Source: Aradus depressus
Taxonomy: Eukaryota; Arthropoda; Insecta; Hemiptera; Aradidae
Length of the DNA: 64,000 bases
Assembly: GCA_963662175.1 (NCBI GenBank)
Contig: OY759215.1
Coordinates: forward strand, 25,905,079 to 25,969,078
Reading direction: 5' to 3'
The notes below the pieces were generated by a model. The model was not told the origin of the DNA. It ran no database searches and worked only from the letters and a program-made list of their open reading frames with translations. The translations under genes were made by a program, and so were the position numbers. Shown piece after piece: positions 1 through 10,205 of the stretch (positions within the stretch are counted from its first letter, which is position 1; each line of letters opens with the position of its first letter).

Positions 1-59
1 TGTCTGACTAATGGTTTTGCATGGAATGTTCTGGATTTAAGTCATTCCACATATATATC

Positions 60-414
60 AGTGGCAAATTGCAATAACCAGTTAACTGACACGAACCTGA
101 TTTCGAGATATTCATGTTTAAAGTATATGACATATAATTTATTGTAATATTTGATATATAAATGTTCAAGTTGATGCACAGAAATTCGTTTATAATATAA
201 ATGTTCGTTTATAATATAATATATGACAGTTAACTGGTTATTACAAAATAATTCCAGTTAACTGATTCGGTTTTCCTGAAATCACAGTCATAAATATCAA
301 TTTAAACAATGGACTCATGTGGGAAATGAAAATTTAGATCAAAATACAAATTTTTCTCAGAAAATCTCATTTTTTTAAAAAATGTCACTTAACAGGTTAT
401 TGCAATTTGCCACA
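60..414. mobile_element. hAT-like MITE
   Basis: The ends are inverted copies of GTGGCAAATTGCAATAACC followed by GTTAA, about 26 bp with two or three mismatches. The flanks tatatatc (52-59) and gatatatc (415-422) form an 8-bp duplication with one mismatch. The 355-bp interior has no coding frame and repeats the motif CCAGTTAACTG. An 8-bp duplication suggests hAT, but the terminal bases are not classic, so the superfamily is uncertain. Confidence 0.7.
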
Positions 415-1009
415 GATATATCGGCTAAGAGAGAATTTGAACAGTTAGAGAGTAAGATGTAAAGTATGTACATTTTTGGCATAGCGTAGTAATTTAGCGT
501 ATACAATAGGAAAATAGTAAATAAAAAATTACTGACTGTAGTGTGGATTATTTATTAAGTAACAACAAGAAAGTTTGTAAAAATATTATAAATCTCATAG
601 TATTCAAATTATATAGACACTAAATTGAGCGGAAGACATTTTTGGAGATATATGTATATAAGTTTGGATAAAAAGTTGGCTGCTTATTGAATTTCAGTCA
701 TATTCAGGTTGTATAAAAGTTATACGAAAAAATATGCGGTATAGAAAGTAGATTAAGAAAAGAAAGAAGTGTAAAGTTCAAGTCTGAGAGAAGGGACGGG
801 GACAAGTAGGGTCCCGGGGGAGACCTGCCGTCCCTTGGGTTCACAGATGCCTCTACTAGCTGCTTACCTACTTAGAGATTCATACTCCATATGGGACCTC
901 CAACAAGACATGCATCTAATCACTATCTAATGGTAAATTATTCCAGTTGTGATGTTCTATACTTAATTACTATCAATCTTAAATAAAATTAAATATTAAA
1001 AAATCACAA
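415..1009. other. No gene seen
   Basis: AT-rich sequence without a convincing frame. The only GC-rich patch (about 793-840) is an imperfect hairpin around GGGACGG and CCGTCCC. Confidence 0.5.
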
Positions 1010-1470
1010 AGTCGACGGTGAATCACCGGCCATGTATTTCACCAGAATCAGTTAACAATAGGTGCAAATATTCAATAGATCACTTACATACCTCATACTA
1101 AATTTTGTGTCGATTATTATATCGGCAGTTATTAGTAATTGAGCCCTCTTCCCAGAAGCCTCCCCCTTTTCCTTCCGCCACTATCGCTGAAATTTGACAG
1201 GTTATGTTTGACTTCAAATATGAAATTTCATGTCGATACATTCATTATATCAGCAGTTATTGGGCTTTTTGAGTTGAGCCCCCTTCTCTTCTGCCGATTC
1301 CTGGTTTTAAATTCACATATGAAATTTAGGGTCAATACATTCATTACAACGGCAGTTATTAGAGTTTTTGAGTTCAGTCTCTCCCCCCCCCCCCCCCCCC
1401 CCCCCCCCCAATATCTCCTTTCCATTGGTCGATTTAGCTGAAAATCAATAGGTGTCGTCATTAAAGATAT
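1010..1470 (-). repeat. Family A repeat copy
   Basis: Starts with the family tail in reverse (cggtgaatcaccgg) and carries two or three modules with the recurring text 'cattcattaca.cggcagttattag' and 'gctgaaaatcaataggtgtcgtc'. The head is missing. Confidence 0.75.
1383..1409. repeat. Poly-C run, 27 bases
   Basis: An uninterrupted C run at the site where other family A copies have a short C/T-rich patch; apparently a homopolymer expansion, or an assembly-sensitive site. Confidence 0.95.
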
Positions 1471-1529
1471 ACCGGTATTTCACCGATGATATTTATCTTA
1501 TGTCGCTATACTAACCAGATCGGAAAATG

Positions 1530-1946
1530 TTTTGACGTGGAAACGTCTATTCGATCGTTAAGCACAGTGATAGCCGGTCAAACTTTCTTGTGTTACAAAA
1601 TACCGTCAGATTTCAATCGATAATAACTACGAGACTAATAATGCGATAACAACAAGGTTGAAGTCACAATGGGTAGAGCATGTCTGTACGTGTTTGTTGT
1701 GCAGGGTTTATTTTGCCTGTGACGTTATCGGGCTAGTGTGGGCGCCGGCGGATGATTGTTGCGAATTATCGTTGTGTAAAATTAGAAATTAGTGTACCGT
1801 GATAACGCGTTTAGATAGGACGTTGATTCGGGTGTCATTGTAAAGAGCTTGAGGAACACTATTAGGACTTAAAGTGAAACAATAAAAATATATGTAAAAA
1901 TAGGTTTCACGGAAAATCTACGGCGTGGACCTTGACTACGCCTTAA
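1530..1946 (+). repeat. Family E element, internally deleted
   Basis: About 90% identical by eye to 46377-47020. It begins with TTTTGACGTGGAAACGTC and ends with GGCGTGGACCTTGACTACG. Compared with the second copy it lacks about 200 bp, including the coding remnant, so it is a deletion derivative of the same unclassified element. Confidence 0.8.
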
Positions 1947-2268
1947 TGTTTTTTTGAATTCTGAGGAATCCAAATAAGAAATATGCATGCGCGGTTGTAC
2001 TTATCCATAGGAGAGTTAATTCTCAGTAGAAATTAAAGAGTGACCAGTATAGGGAATTAAGGATCATTGAGATCATTGTGGACAACAATGAGGGAGACAG
2101 GGAATGCTACTGTTGGAAATAGTGTAATCATTGTCAGTATCAGTCGGGTAATCTATGAGAGGGTAGTAGGCAAATATTGAATTAGATCTAGCTAGATAGG
2201 ATCAATTAATGATGCAGGGGTTGATTTGATCCCCGGTGACCTCTGAAACAACCAAAGAGAACAGAACC

Positions 2269-2412
2269 ATGTCAGAACTCTTGGGAACATGTGTCAGCCG
2301 TCTTGTCTATCTAAGATCTGGTGTCGTGGTGTGTCTGACCCCTCTGCTGGTCTACATTCTCAGTCTCACGGTGTCTACTGGAACCATGATCCTCAGAAGA
2401 GGAGACGGATAA
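2269..2412 (+). CDS. Possible small ORF with one membrane segment
   Basis: An ATG-to-TAA frame of 47 codons. Residues about 18-35 (GVVVCLTPLLVYILSLTV) form one hydrophobic segment, preceded by RLVYLRS. The region is less AT-rich than its surroundings and belongs to no repeat family seen here. The pattern of a basic/aromatic stretch then a TPLL-containing membrane segment recalls the N-terminus of SLC13 (Indy-type) carriers, but no following SLC13 exon (CAYVxxLM region) was found. It could be a first exon, a relic or chance. I do not assign a function. Confidence 0.3.
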   Translation: MSELLGTCVSRLVYLRSGVVVCLTPLLVYILSLTVSTGTMILRRGDG

Positions 2413-2574
2413 ACGAAACCTACCTGTGTTTACATTCCTGTCTGATTGTCGGGCAGAGCATACTTTGGGTGAACTATCGGCTAACTTAATAATGATAATA
2501 TTTATTTTATTTAAAACATAACATGTTAATAAAATAGGTCACAAAAATGAATACATTAAGAGAACTTATAAAAT

Positions 2575-3000
2575 TTCATATGAATGAATGATGAATTCAT
2601 TAACAACGTCGGCAGTTATTGTTTTTGTGATAAACCCGCCCTAATTCCTCCTTTCTCTTTAGTCGATTTGACTTAGAATCAATGAATATTGTCCTCATGG
2701 GGTTTTGAATTTAAATATGAAATTTCATTTTGATATATTCATTACATCGGCAGTTTTAAGAGTTTTCAGGGTAAGTCCCCCCTAATCGTAATCCCCTTTG
2801 GATAAAAATCTGTAGGTGTCGTCTTTATGGCGTTCTGGATATACTTATAAATTATTGAGTCGATACATCCATCGGGAGTTATTGTGACAATACAATATAC
2901 GATGGGGAAACATGAAATTTGAAACGGTGAAGACTCATCAATATAAATTTCTTCACAACAAAGTATAACTTGATCCCCCCTTTCCAAATTTAGAGTTAAT
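2575..3000 (-). repeat. Family A repeat copy
   Basis: Carries 'cattacatcggcagtt' modules and 'gaatcaatgaatattgtcctcatggggttttgaat', diverged, with no clean ends. Confidence 0.65.
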
Positions 3001-3695
3001 TTTCATGCAGCGCCCCTGGCAGTGGGCTACGTCATTGTAATGTCACCCACCCATGTTTATCTTTAATCCAAAAAAGTTCACACTTTGTCCCATCTCGAAA
3101 TCACCACTCGTTCAAAAGTTGTGAAAAGTGGTAACTATATTTCTGATACATCCTTGTACATTGACAATTTTCTATTTTGCAATCACTTAATAATTCGCAA
3201 TAGAGCAACAAATTTTAATTCCGCCACTGCGCCAAAGGCCAGAATCATCAATTTCACGGAAGGCTGAAACAATCCCAGACAGGTACAATGATAGCACTGA
3301 TGTGAACATATGTTTAAGGAACAAATTTCTATAGATTGCAGTTGAATAATGCATTTAGTGATGCATGATGCAAAGCTCCTTTTCAAAGGGGCAGCTTGAA
3401 ATATCTGTTGGTCTAGGTTAGAAAGGCTCCGTCTTATATCGCTAGTGATTCATTGAACCTGAGCCTCACCAAGATTTTTCTCTTTTTTACTAGCGCTGTA
3501 TGTAAATTTTAGACAAATGTATGCACCACCAGTTTTCACCGGAGGATATATATCTTCACCTATCTATTCACGTCAAGTAAGACAACTAGCCTTAGGTAAA
3601 ACTAGTCTATTTGGTTGTGCAACCATAAGGAGGTTATTTTACAAGCTGCGTTCCAAATAAAATGAGAATATTCCCAGTTAAAGAGAAAGGTCAGT
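3001..3695. other. No gene seen
   Basis: Mixed-composition sequence with short frames only. Contains CCGCCACTG at about 3221, which resembles an inverted hAT terminus, but no partner end was found. Confidence 0.4.
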
Positions 3696-3699
3696 TATA

Positions 3700-4012
3700 G
3701 ATTTTACTTTACCAGCTATACAAAGTATAGGGGAAGTTATGTAATCAGTCAGAAATTTGATGTTGAATTATCACCGGAATTTCACGTTTCCGACCCCCTG
3801 ATTCATGTATTTTTTGAATTTCCTGTCTGTCTGCATGTTTGGTAGTCCGTACATCCATGAATATGCTCTCGACATAATTTATTTATCCACACAACATTTT
3901 TTATGTGTAACCAGAACCCCCCAGGACATCCACAAACACATGTTTTTTAGATGCTTTTCAGAAAATCGACCAAAGCTCGATACGTTAATAGGAGTTTTGA
4001 TTATTTATCAGA
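3700..4012 (+). repeat. Family A repeat copy, head
   Basis: Begins with the family head (agctatacaaagtataggggaag) followed by the characteristic 'gtaatcagtcagaaatttgatg' and 'ttccgaccccctgatt' text; degrades after about 3850. Confidence 0.75.
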
Positions 4013-4168
4013 TAGAGTTAGTTATTGTGACTGATGCTCAGTCTTTAACTACTAGGTCATATCGCCTACTACCAGTGAGCTCTCTCTTGTGGACATGAAC
4101 CCGACTCTGTGGGATGTGTAAAAAATCTTGCCTGCCCTAAATTTTGATTCACTTCGGGGTAGCGGTAA
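4013..4168 (-). mobile_element. tRNA-derived SINE, 3' part
   Basis: Reverse copy of the SINE 3' half: tail, 'tcatatcgcctactaccag' and 'cctaaattttgattcac'. The tRNA-like head is missing; a further piece of the same SINE type lies at 4588-4682. Confidence 0.8.
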
Positions 4169-4184
4169 CCTTTATTTTTTTTAC

Positions 4185-4560
4185 ATGAAATCGTAAGAGA
4201 GGACTTGGAGAGAGGGGGGGGGGGGGGGGGGGGGTCGTACTCAAAAAACCTAATAACTGTTGATGTAACGTATGTATCAACATGAAATTTAGCATGATCC
4301 AGAAGTTCCATTTTTGATACAACTCCCCCCCCCCCCCCCCCCCCCCTTTTCAGCCAATTTTGCTAAACATTTGTAGAGGTCGTCCGTTTTAAGTAATGAT
4401 ACATAAATTACGTTACGTATGAGTTGAGCAGAAACATCAAATCTCAATCTAAAAATTAAAAAGTAGTCGGTAAATCACTCTCCTCCCCCTAAAACCCCCC
4501 TTCCCTTTCACCGATTTGACTGTAAACATAACTCCTTCTATACTTCGTATAATTGACATG
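4185..4560. repeat. Two family A fragments, inverted, with G and C runs
   Basis: A plus-oriented fragment (to about 4320) with a 21-base G run (4214-4234) meets a minus-oriented fragment that starts with a 22-base C run (4325-4346). The second ends near 'ctatacttcgtat', the reverse head. Confidence 0.7.
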
Positions 4561-4587
4561 AGCCTGACTACTGTGGCAGTCCGAGTT

Positions 4588-4682
4588 TATCGAGTACTTC
4601 ATCGAACAGACTCGGGACCATCGCTTAACATCCCATTCGAAGGACAGCGTGCTCAAGTTTTTTTACCTCTTAGATAAAAAAC
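4588..4682 (-). mobile_element. SINE middle fragment
   Basis: Matches the SINE middle: 'gactcgggaccatcgcttaac', 'cgaaggac.gcgtgctcaag', 'acctcttagat'. Probably the other half of the copy at 4013. Confidence 0.75.
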
Positions 4683-4689
4683 AGGAAAT

Positions 4690-5204
4690 ATTTTGAAAAA
4701 TGTTTAAAAATTGACCTGCGCTCTTGATTGAGATATTGTGAATTATCTAGCACTGTAAAAAGACTATATTCAATAGTTCAAGACATGAACTCTGGTCGAT
4801 CTTTGATCGCCCATTGAATACATTTTACAAAAAATAAATAAGTTATAACATAAAATATATTATATTCATTACGTAAAGTGACACATATGACATATCAGAA
4901 GGAAAAAAATAAAATATATTTCTCTGGGGGACTATATATTATTTAATACGCGTCACTCAAAATTCATAATTTTTTTTATGAATATATAATCCATTTGGAG
5001 CTGTCACACTAATAACCACATTTGCGGCATAAACAAAATAAAAATTCTATACTGTCATAATAAATTATTCACCCTTAAAAGGACTTCATCCAATTTGACT
5101 GATATTCAAATTTTGTTTCTTTATTGGTAGGCAAATGTAGTGGACTTAGTTCTTTAGCACACCACGCCACTCAACACCACGTATTACCATGACACAATGC
5201 GATT
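4690..5204. other. No gene seen
   Basis: AT-rich sequence with no repeat family recognised and no frame of interest. Confidence 0.4.
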
Positions 5205-5275
5205 AGTTTGCATCGCGTCACACACAGACAGACAGGAAATTGTTGTTCAATTTTGGAATCAGAGAGTCGGAATTA

Positions 5276-5621
5276 GGTTAGGTTAGGTTTTATGACTCAT
5301 GCCCGGGCCTTAACAACGAGGTCATATCGCCTACTACCAGAGCGCTCTTTCGTCACTCTGGTGGACATGAGCCCGACTCTAGTGTGGGAGTCCTAAATTT
5401 TGCCTACCCTAAATTTTTATTCACCTAGGGTAGGGGTCTTTAACGAGTACCTGACATCGTACAGGCTCGGGACCATCGCTTAACGTCCCATCCGAAGGAC
5501 GGCGTGCTTAAGTTTATTTTACCTCCCAGATAAAATAAACTAAGGGCCTCGGTCGGGTTACGAACCCACGACCTTGAGCTCAGAAGTCAAGCACGCATAC
5601 CACTGAGCTACCGGCGCCCTT
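5276..5621 (-). mobile_element. tRNA-derived SINE, full length, 14-bp TSD
   Basis: Complete copy read on the minus strand: head with tRNA box A-like TAGCTCAGTGGTATGCGTGC and a box B-like sequence (here GGGTTCGTAACCC), a conserved body, and a 3' tail of AACCT repeats. The 14-bp duplication gagagtcggaatta lies at 5262-5275 and 5622-5635. It interrupts a family A copy, so it is younger than that copy. Confidence 0.95.
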
Positions 5622-5920
5622 GAGAGTCGGAATTATGAAATTTCTGTGAAAATTCAACCTTGAAATTTCTGGTCTAAATAACTTCCCCCATAAGTGGCGT
5701 AGCTGGGGAAGAGTAAATATTGCTATGTGCCTGTGATCACGATAACTCCCGATAGAATGAATTTAACATACACGAAATTTTATGTGTATGATTATCAAGA
5801 ACTCCAAAAGAACGACACCTATTGATTTTCAGCCAAATCTGGGGGAAATAGGGGGATGACATAACATAAAAAGTTGCAAATTAAAAATATAGTCTGACTT
5901 CTCACATTATTTTATGCATG

Positions 5921-5951
5921 CCGGCTTTCGAGGTTTCCCTCATCATCAGGC
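5921..5951 (-). ncRNA. Hammerhead-like motif (left foldback arm)
   Basis: Minus strand reads CTGATGA, one extra T, GAGG-GAAA-CCTC hairpin, then GAAA and GCCGGC. The core matches a hammerhead except for the extra base before stem II. Stem III would be very short. Cleavage activity is unknown. Confidence 0.5.
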
Positions 5952-6218
5952 ACAATTAAAAAAAAAAAAAAAACATCATTTATTTACATATTTACAGCGA
6001 CAGAACATTTGTCATTAGTAATTGCGATGTTGAACAGTGGCAAGTGTGTGGCTGTTTCTGCTGAGGTATATGACCTAGAAAAATATAATTACACAAATAA
6101 TTCATTCAATAATCCACATAAAGGAAAGATATAAATTTTCAAAAACTACAAACCTAATAAAATATTCAAATAAAGATAATTCAAAAAGCAAATGAATAAA
6201 TAGTACTTTTGTAGACTG

Positions 6219-6249
6219 CCTGATGATGACGGGAACCTCGAAAGCCGGC
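6219..6249 (+). ncRNA. Hammerhead-like motif (right foldback arm)
   Basis: Plus strand reads CTGATGA, T, then GACGG-GAA-CCTC (stem with one bulged C), then GAAA. It is the inverted partner of 5921-5951. Confidence 0.45.
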
Positions 6250-6400
6250 AAGCATAAAATAATGTTAGACTATATTTTTACATTGCAACTGTATTATAGT
6301 TTTTATGTTAAGTCATCCTCATAATTTCCCCAGATTTAGCTGAAAATCAATAGGTGGCGTTCTTATCGAGTTCTGCATAATCATAAACATAAAATTTCTT

Positions 6401-6565
6401 GTACGATATGCTCATATCGTGTTTACAGGCGCACAGACAGGCAGACATTTTTGTTTTCATATTTGGAATCTGGAAAACATGAAATTCCGTTGGAAACTCA
6501 ACATCGAATTTGTGACTGATTACATAACTTCCCCTATACTTCGTATAACTGGGGAAGTAAAATTC
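6401..6565 (-). repeat. Family A repeat, head end
   Basis: Continues family A outward from the right foldback arm to its head, 'gattacataacttcccctatacttcgtat' reversed, ending at 'ctggggaagtaaaat'. Confidence 0.8.
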
Positions 6566-6904
6566 ATTGATAATCATAAATAGATAAGATCTAAAACTAA
6601 TACAAGAAGGATCCGAATCTCATGGCGATATATGATCTTTTTTTCTGTACATATTTTGAGAAGGGTTTATAAGTGGTAAGGGGAATGTTTTTTGTTGATA
6701 AGTCACAGGGAGGACCCTTTGTATTTTTTTAGTGGTTATTGTGTTTCATCCCCTTGCCAATTTTAGGGGAGAGAAGAAAGGTTTTCAACAAATTTATCAA
6801 AATATGTTTTTATATGTACGAATGTAGGCCCTCTTTTCTGAATCCTATCCATTGTATGTGACTTAATTCTGAATAAGCTGTATGTATATGTTAGATTAAT
6901 GCAA

Positions 6905-7345
6905 TAATAATAGTAATAATATTTTTTTCCGTTAAAATATAACATATCATAATAATAAATACATTAAGATAGTTTATAAATTCGATACCTTAACAGTTCT
7001 TATATATTAGGGTCGGACATACATGTGATTAGTAATAACAACAATAGTAAATAATACAATTAAATAAATAGAAATGAATAAACAAATACTAAAAAATAAA
7101 TTAGTATAAATATAATAATATTTATAAATAATTTATAAAGTTTTTTATTATAAATTAAGTTATGATAAATATTTTTTATAATTCCTCTAATACGACAATA
7201 TTTCAGAACGTTCTTAATTCCCTCCTCAGGTGTAATAACAATAAAAAATAAACAAATAGAAACAAAATAAATTATTATACAAGTAATAAAATAATGGAAA
7301 TATTAAACAAAAAAATTTCAAAAATCCAAAAAGATTCCAAAAACA
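6905..7345 (-). mobile_element. Retroelement 3' end, copy 1 (AT-rich)
   Basis: Shares layout with 20060-20860 and 41656-42300: an ATT/AAT-rich end near 6905, a 'gattagtaataacaa' segment, and at 7201-7230 a degenerate form of the same hammerhead-like motif (minus strand CTGAGGA then GAACGTTCTGAAA). No coding remnant remains in this copy. Confidence 0.55.
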
Positions 7346-7600
7346 AAAGTATGTCTGTGTGCCTGTGAAAACGATAACTCCCGGTAGAATGAATGTGTCG
7401 ACACGAAATGTTATATGTGTCTCCAGGACCTTAGAAGGACATCTATTGATTTTCAGTCAAATCGGCCAAAGGGAAGGGGGAATTGAGGGGTGACTTAAAA
7501 CAAAAACTCTAATAACTGCCTTTTTAATTAATGTATTGACACGAAATTTAGGATGAGGATTCAGAAGCCACTACATAAGTCAAACAATGAGTTTTGTCAC
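7346..7600 (+). repeat. Family A repeat copy
   Basis: Contains 'gataactcccggtagaatgaatgt', 'tattgattttcagtcaaatcggcc' and 'actctaataactgcc' in family order. Confidence 0.75.
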
Positions 7601-8384
7601 CATATATATATAATATTTTATAATCCTATATCCCGCCTCTAACTCCACGACACACTCACAAACCCATAGTTAGGGGGATATTTTATGTAGAAAATAATAT
7701 AATAACGATGTATTAATATAATGTTGTATAATATAATGTAGATAGAGAATGTTAAAATTGTTTAGAACTTCATGGACCCAAATAAGAAGCTTATAGAACA
7801 AATAGACTAAATGGAACATTCTAGAAGCAATGGCTTCTATAACGTATACTTTAATATATTTTCTATATAAGAATTGTGAAATTATGTATGCTGTAATCAT
7901 GATAAAGATATATAGTAAAATATGGTAAAAATAATATGTAAAGATAAATACCTGTAGATATAGAAAAGTCAGGTTATGTATAGACCTTTTGGAACATAGG
8001 TCCAGAACATTCGATGGCGCTATATATAGTTAAGATAGATATAGTCAGTCACATATAGTCAGAGATAGAGCCATATATAGATAGTCAGATATAGTTGATA
8101 TAGTTATTCAGTCTCACTCACTATTACCTTGTTATTGTAAATTCTTGTAAAAGCACAGTCTGTTCATTTTATTTATATCCAGTTTCTTTATTGTTCCTCT
8201 ATGTGAGCTGTTGCCCTGTGGTCAATTGTAAGTAGCAAATATATATAAATTTATGTATCTTGTCTGACTTCTTTATTATTTTTATTACGATCTGTCCGAC
8301 CTTATACATGTAAAAACGCCAGAAATCGCATTTATATTAATTTTTTATTAATTTCATAATAAACGGCAGCAGATCCGTAATAGT
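7601..8384. other. No gene seen; possible LTR relic
   Basis: AT-rich. The stretch 8030-8110 repeats TATAGTCAGA/TATATAGATAG units. Sequence near 8100-8280 looks like the U5 side of an LTR, but no LTR borders could be fixed. Confidence 0.3.
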
Positions 8385-8462
8385 TTCAGTCCAAACGGTC
8401 GGTCGATTTGGCTGAAGGGAGAGCGAAAATGTAACTGATTAATTTGTGCTGGGGAAGTACAT
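8385..8462 (+). repeat. Family A tail fragment
   Basis: Only the 3' part: 'ccaaacggtcggtcgatttggct' through 'gtgctggggaagtacatag'. Confidence 0.7.
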
Positions 8463-9144
8463 AGCTAGTGTTCACGGACAACTTTTTTATTGATGAGAAG
8501 AGGAGCTGAGAGTATTAATAAACAGGAATTGTTTTTTTAGACGTCTTTTATAGTGACCGGAAGTAATCAAGCGCCCGATAATTTCTTTCCTTGAGTATAG
8601 GACGAGCCTATGAGCTTATGCGATGCTAGGTATACCCCTAGCTTAGATAAACTATACCTGGATAGGCAAAATTTAGGACCCATTTAGGATTAGTAACTTT
8701 ACACAGGTTGGTAACTCTAAGCAGGCGTATATGAACCCATCGTTATTCGTTGGCATAAAGTTTCCTTTTTTTGCTTCTTTAGCACCAAAAGAAAGTGTTA
8801 TAACTTCAACTACTTTACATGAAGTCAGATAAATAATGCGAACTTAAAATCAAACTATAAAGTTATAGCAGAACAACTTTTCCCCCAGCACAACTTAGGT
8901 AAGTTCTTAAATTGCTTTCAATTCTGATTAAAGTTAATGGTGAGTTATATCAAAGCCACTTAATTAACGAAAAGTAACATTAGAATATATTTATAGAAAG
9001 TTGAATTGACATTCATGCCTAAAGAAATTGAAAACACAATACAATAAACAGGAACATGATAAAGGAATGTACACACACTAAAGGAAATATAAACTCTAAA
9101 CATTACTTGTCAATATTTTCACTATATTGATCAAAATTACACGA

Positions 9145-9175
9145 CTATAGTTTCGCCTGTTACGGCATCATCAAG
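9145..9175 (-). ncRNA. Hammerhead-like motif in the Penelope-like fragment
   Basis: Minus strand reads TTGATGA, T, GCC-GTAACA-GGC, GAAAC, TATAGTC. The first core C is T here, which should abolish activity. Stem III would be ACT/AGT with a two-base loop. Confidence 0.45.
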
Positions 9176-9477
9176 TGAACTCAACAGAGTGTATTGCTGA
9201 ACTAACACCAGGCAGGACAAACAAGGTCATAAATTAGACATGTGACAAGAAAGTAAATGTAAACAATAATGTACAAAATGGAGACATTACAACATTCAAG
9301 TCAACAGAAATATGAAACAAAACATAATTGAATAGTTAACAATTTAACAACTTAATCTATTGATATATCTATAAAACATTAGTATTATGTAAAAATCTCT
9401 CTTTAAATAAAGTTTGACTACATACTACATGTACTTTAAGGTTTAAATGTATTTAAGGTTCAAAATTTTTCTTAAAA

Positions 9478-9612
9478 ATTCAGGTTTAACAACGGCGATG
9501 GATTAGGTTCTATTTGTTCATTAAGTATAATAAAGTTTTAGTTTTTATTAAGTTTATTAATTTCTAGAGCTTCTAATAGGTTAAGGGACTGGCCTTTATG
9601 GCATATGTGTAG
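9478..9612 (-). pseudogene. Penelope-like protein C-terminus, with stop
   Basis: Minus frame gives LHICHKGQSLNLLEALEIN, then KLNKN, one in-frame stop, and LNEQ about six residues later, ending in SPLLNLNF. A KG-xxx-N-LLE-x-LEI block followed by LNEQ/LNDQ recalls the extreme C-terminus of Penelope-like reverse transcriptase/GIY-YIG proteins. I judged this by eye only. The stop and the missing upstream part make it a relic. Confidence 0.5.
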
Positions 9613-9758
9613 ACCTGGAATCAGTTCAATACAATAAACAGGGACAATCACTAGTTAATAGGCTTTCCACATAGCGACTTCGGAACCACAAAAAGAGAAC
9701 TATTGAGAGATTCGATTACGCCTATCGATACTATTATAAACGAAAATCAAATATTTTC

Positions 9759-10105
9759 GGGGGCGCCGGTAGTTTAGTGGTATGCGTGCTTGCCTTCTGA
9801 GCTCATGATCGTGGGTTCGAAACCCGACCGAGGCCTTTTAGTTTATTTTATTTGGGAGGTAAAATAAACTTAAGCACGCCGTCCTTCGAATGGGTCGTTA
9901 AGCGATGGTCCCGAGCCTGTACGATGTCAAGTACTCGTTAAAGACCCCTACCCTAGGTGAATAAAAATTTAGGGTAGGCAAAATTTAGGACTCCCACAGT
10001 AGAGTCGGGCTCATGTCTACCAGAGTGTCGAAAGAGCGCTCTGGTAGTAGGCGATATGACCTCGTAGTTAAAGCCCGGGCATGAGTCATAAAACCTAACC
10101 TAACC
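9759..10105 (+). mobile_element. tRNA-derived SINE, full length, 12-bp TSD
   Basis: Head with box B GGGTTCGAAACCC, full body, tail AAAACCTAACCTAACCT. The perfect 12-bp duplication tcaaatattttc lies at 9747-9758 and 10106-10117. One of the cleanest copies and a good reference: 347 bp. Confidence 0.96.
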
Positions 10106-10124
10106 TCAAATATTTTCTTTTAAA

Positions 10125-10205
10125 AAATGTATAATAAGAATTTTTTTTGGTCTATAACCACCGTGGAAAGGTAAGGAATTCATAGAAAAAAAAATATTTA
10201 AAATC
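10125..10205 (-). repeat. Family G repeat copy
   Basis: Reverse of 24975-25055: 'ggtctataaccac.gtggaaagg' then 'taaggaattcatagaaaaaaaa'. Confidence 0.7.

Larger units (their letters stand above)
5750..6400. mobile_element. Foldback element in mirrored family A arms
   Basis: Sequence from about 5750 to 5951 is repeated in inverted form at about 6218-6400 with roughly 85% identity by eye. The arms run from family A text (cacctattgattttcagc) into non-A sequence (tatagtctgac, acattattttatgc) and end in ccggctttcgaggtt with catcatcaggca. The roughly 270-bp centre is AT-rich without a frame. Each arm carries a hammerhead-like motif. Inverted terminal repeats with such motifs are known in Penelope-like elements, but no protein remnant supports that here. 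Confidence 0.75.
9057..9626 (-). mobile_element. Penelope-like element fragment, 20-bp direct repeats
   Basis: Flanked by a 20-bp direct repeat (caatacaataaaca plus GGaaca or GGgaca) at 9037-9056 and 9627-9646, differing at one base. On the minus strand it opens with a protein C-terminus (pseudogene at 9478-9612), then about 300 bp of non-coding sequence holding a hammerhead-like motif at 9145-9175. That order fits Penelope-like elements. It is 5'-truncated and dead. Confidence 0.6.

Noticed and set aside
1139..1441. Frames with poly-Pro or poly-Gly runs
   Set aside because: They translate C/G homopolymers in family A on either strand.
5276..5292. Interstitial telomere
   Set aside because: Only two to four TTAGG units occur, always at SINE 3' ends.
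9759..9835. Functional tRNA gene
   Set aside because: Box A and B are present, but every copy continues into the same 270-bp body with a tail and target duplications, so it is a SINE head.
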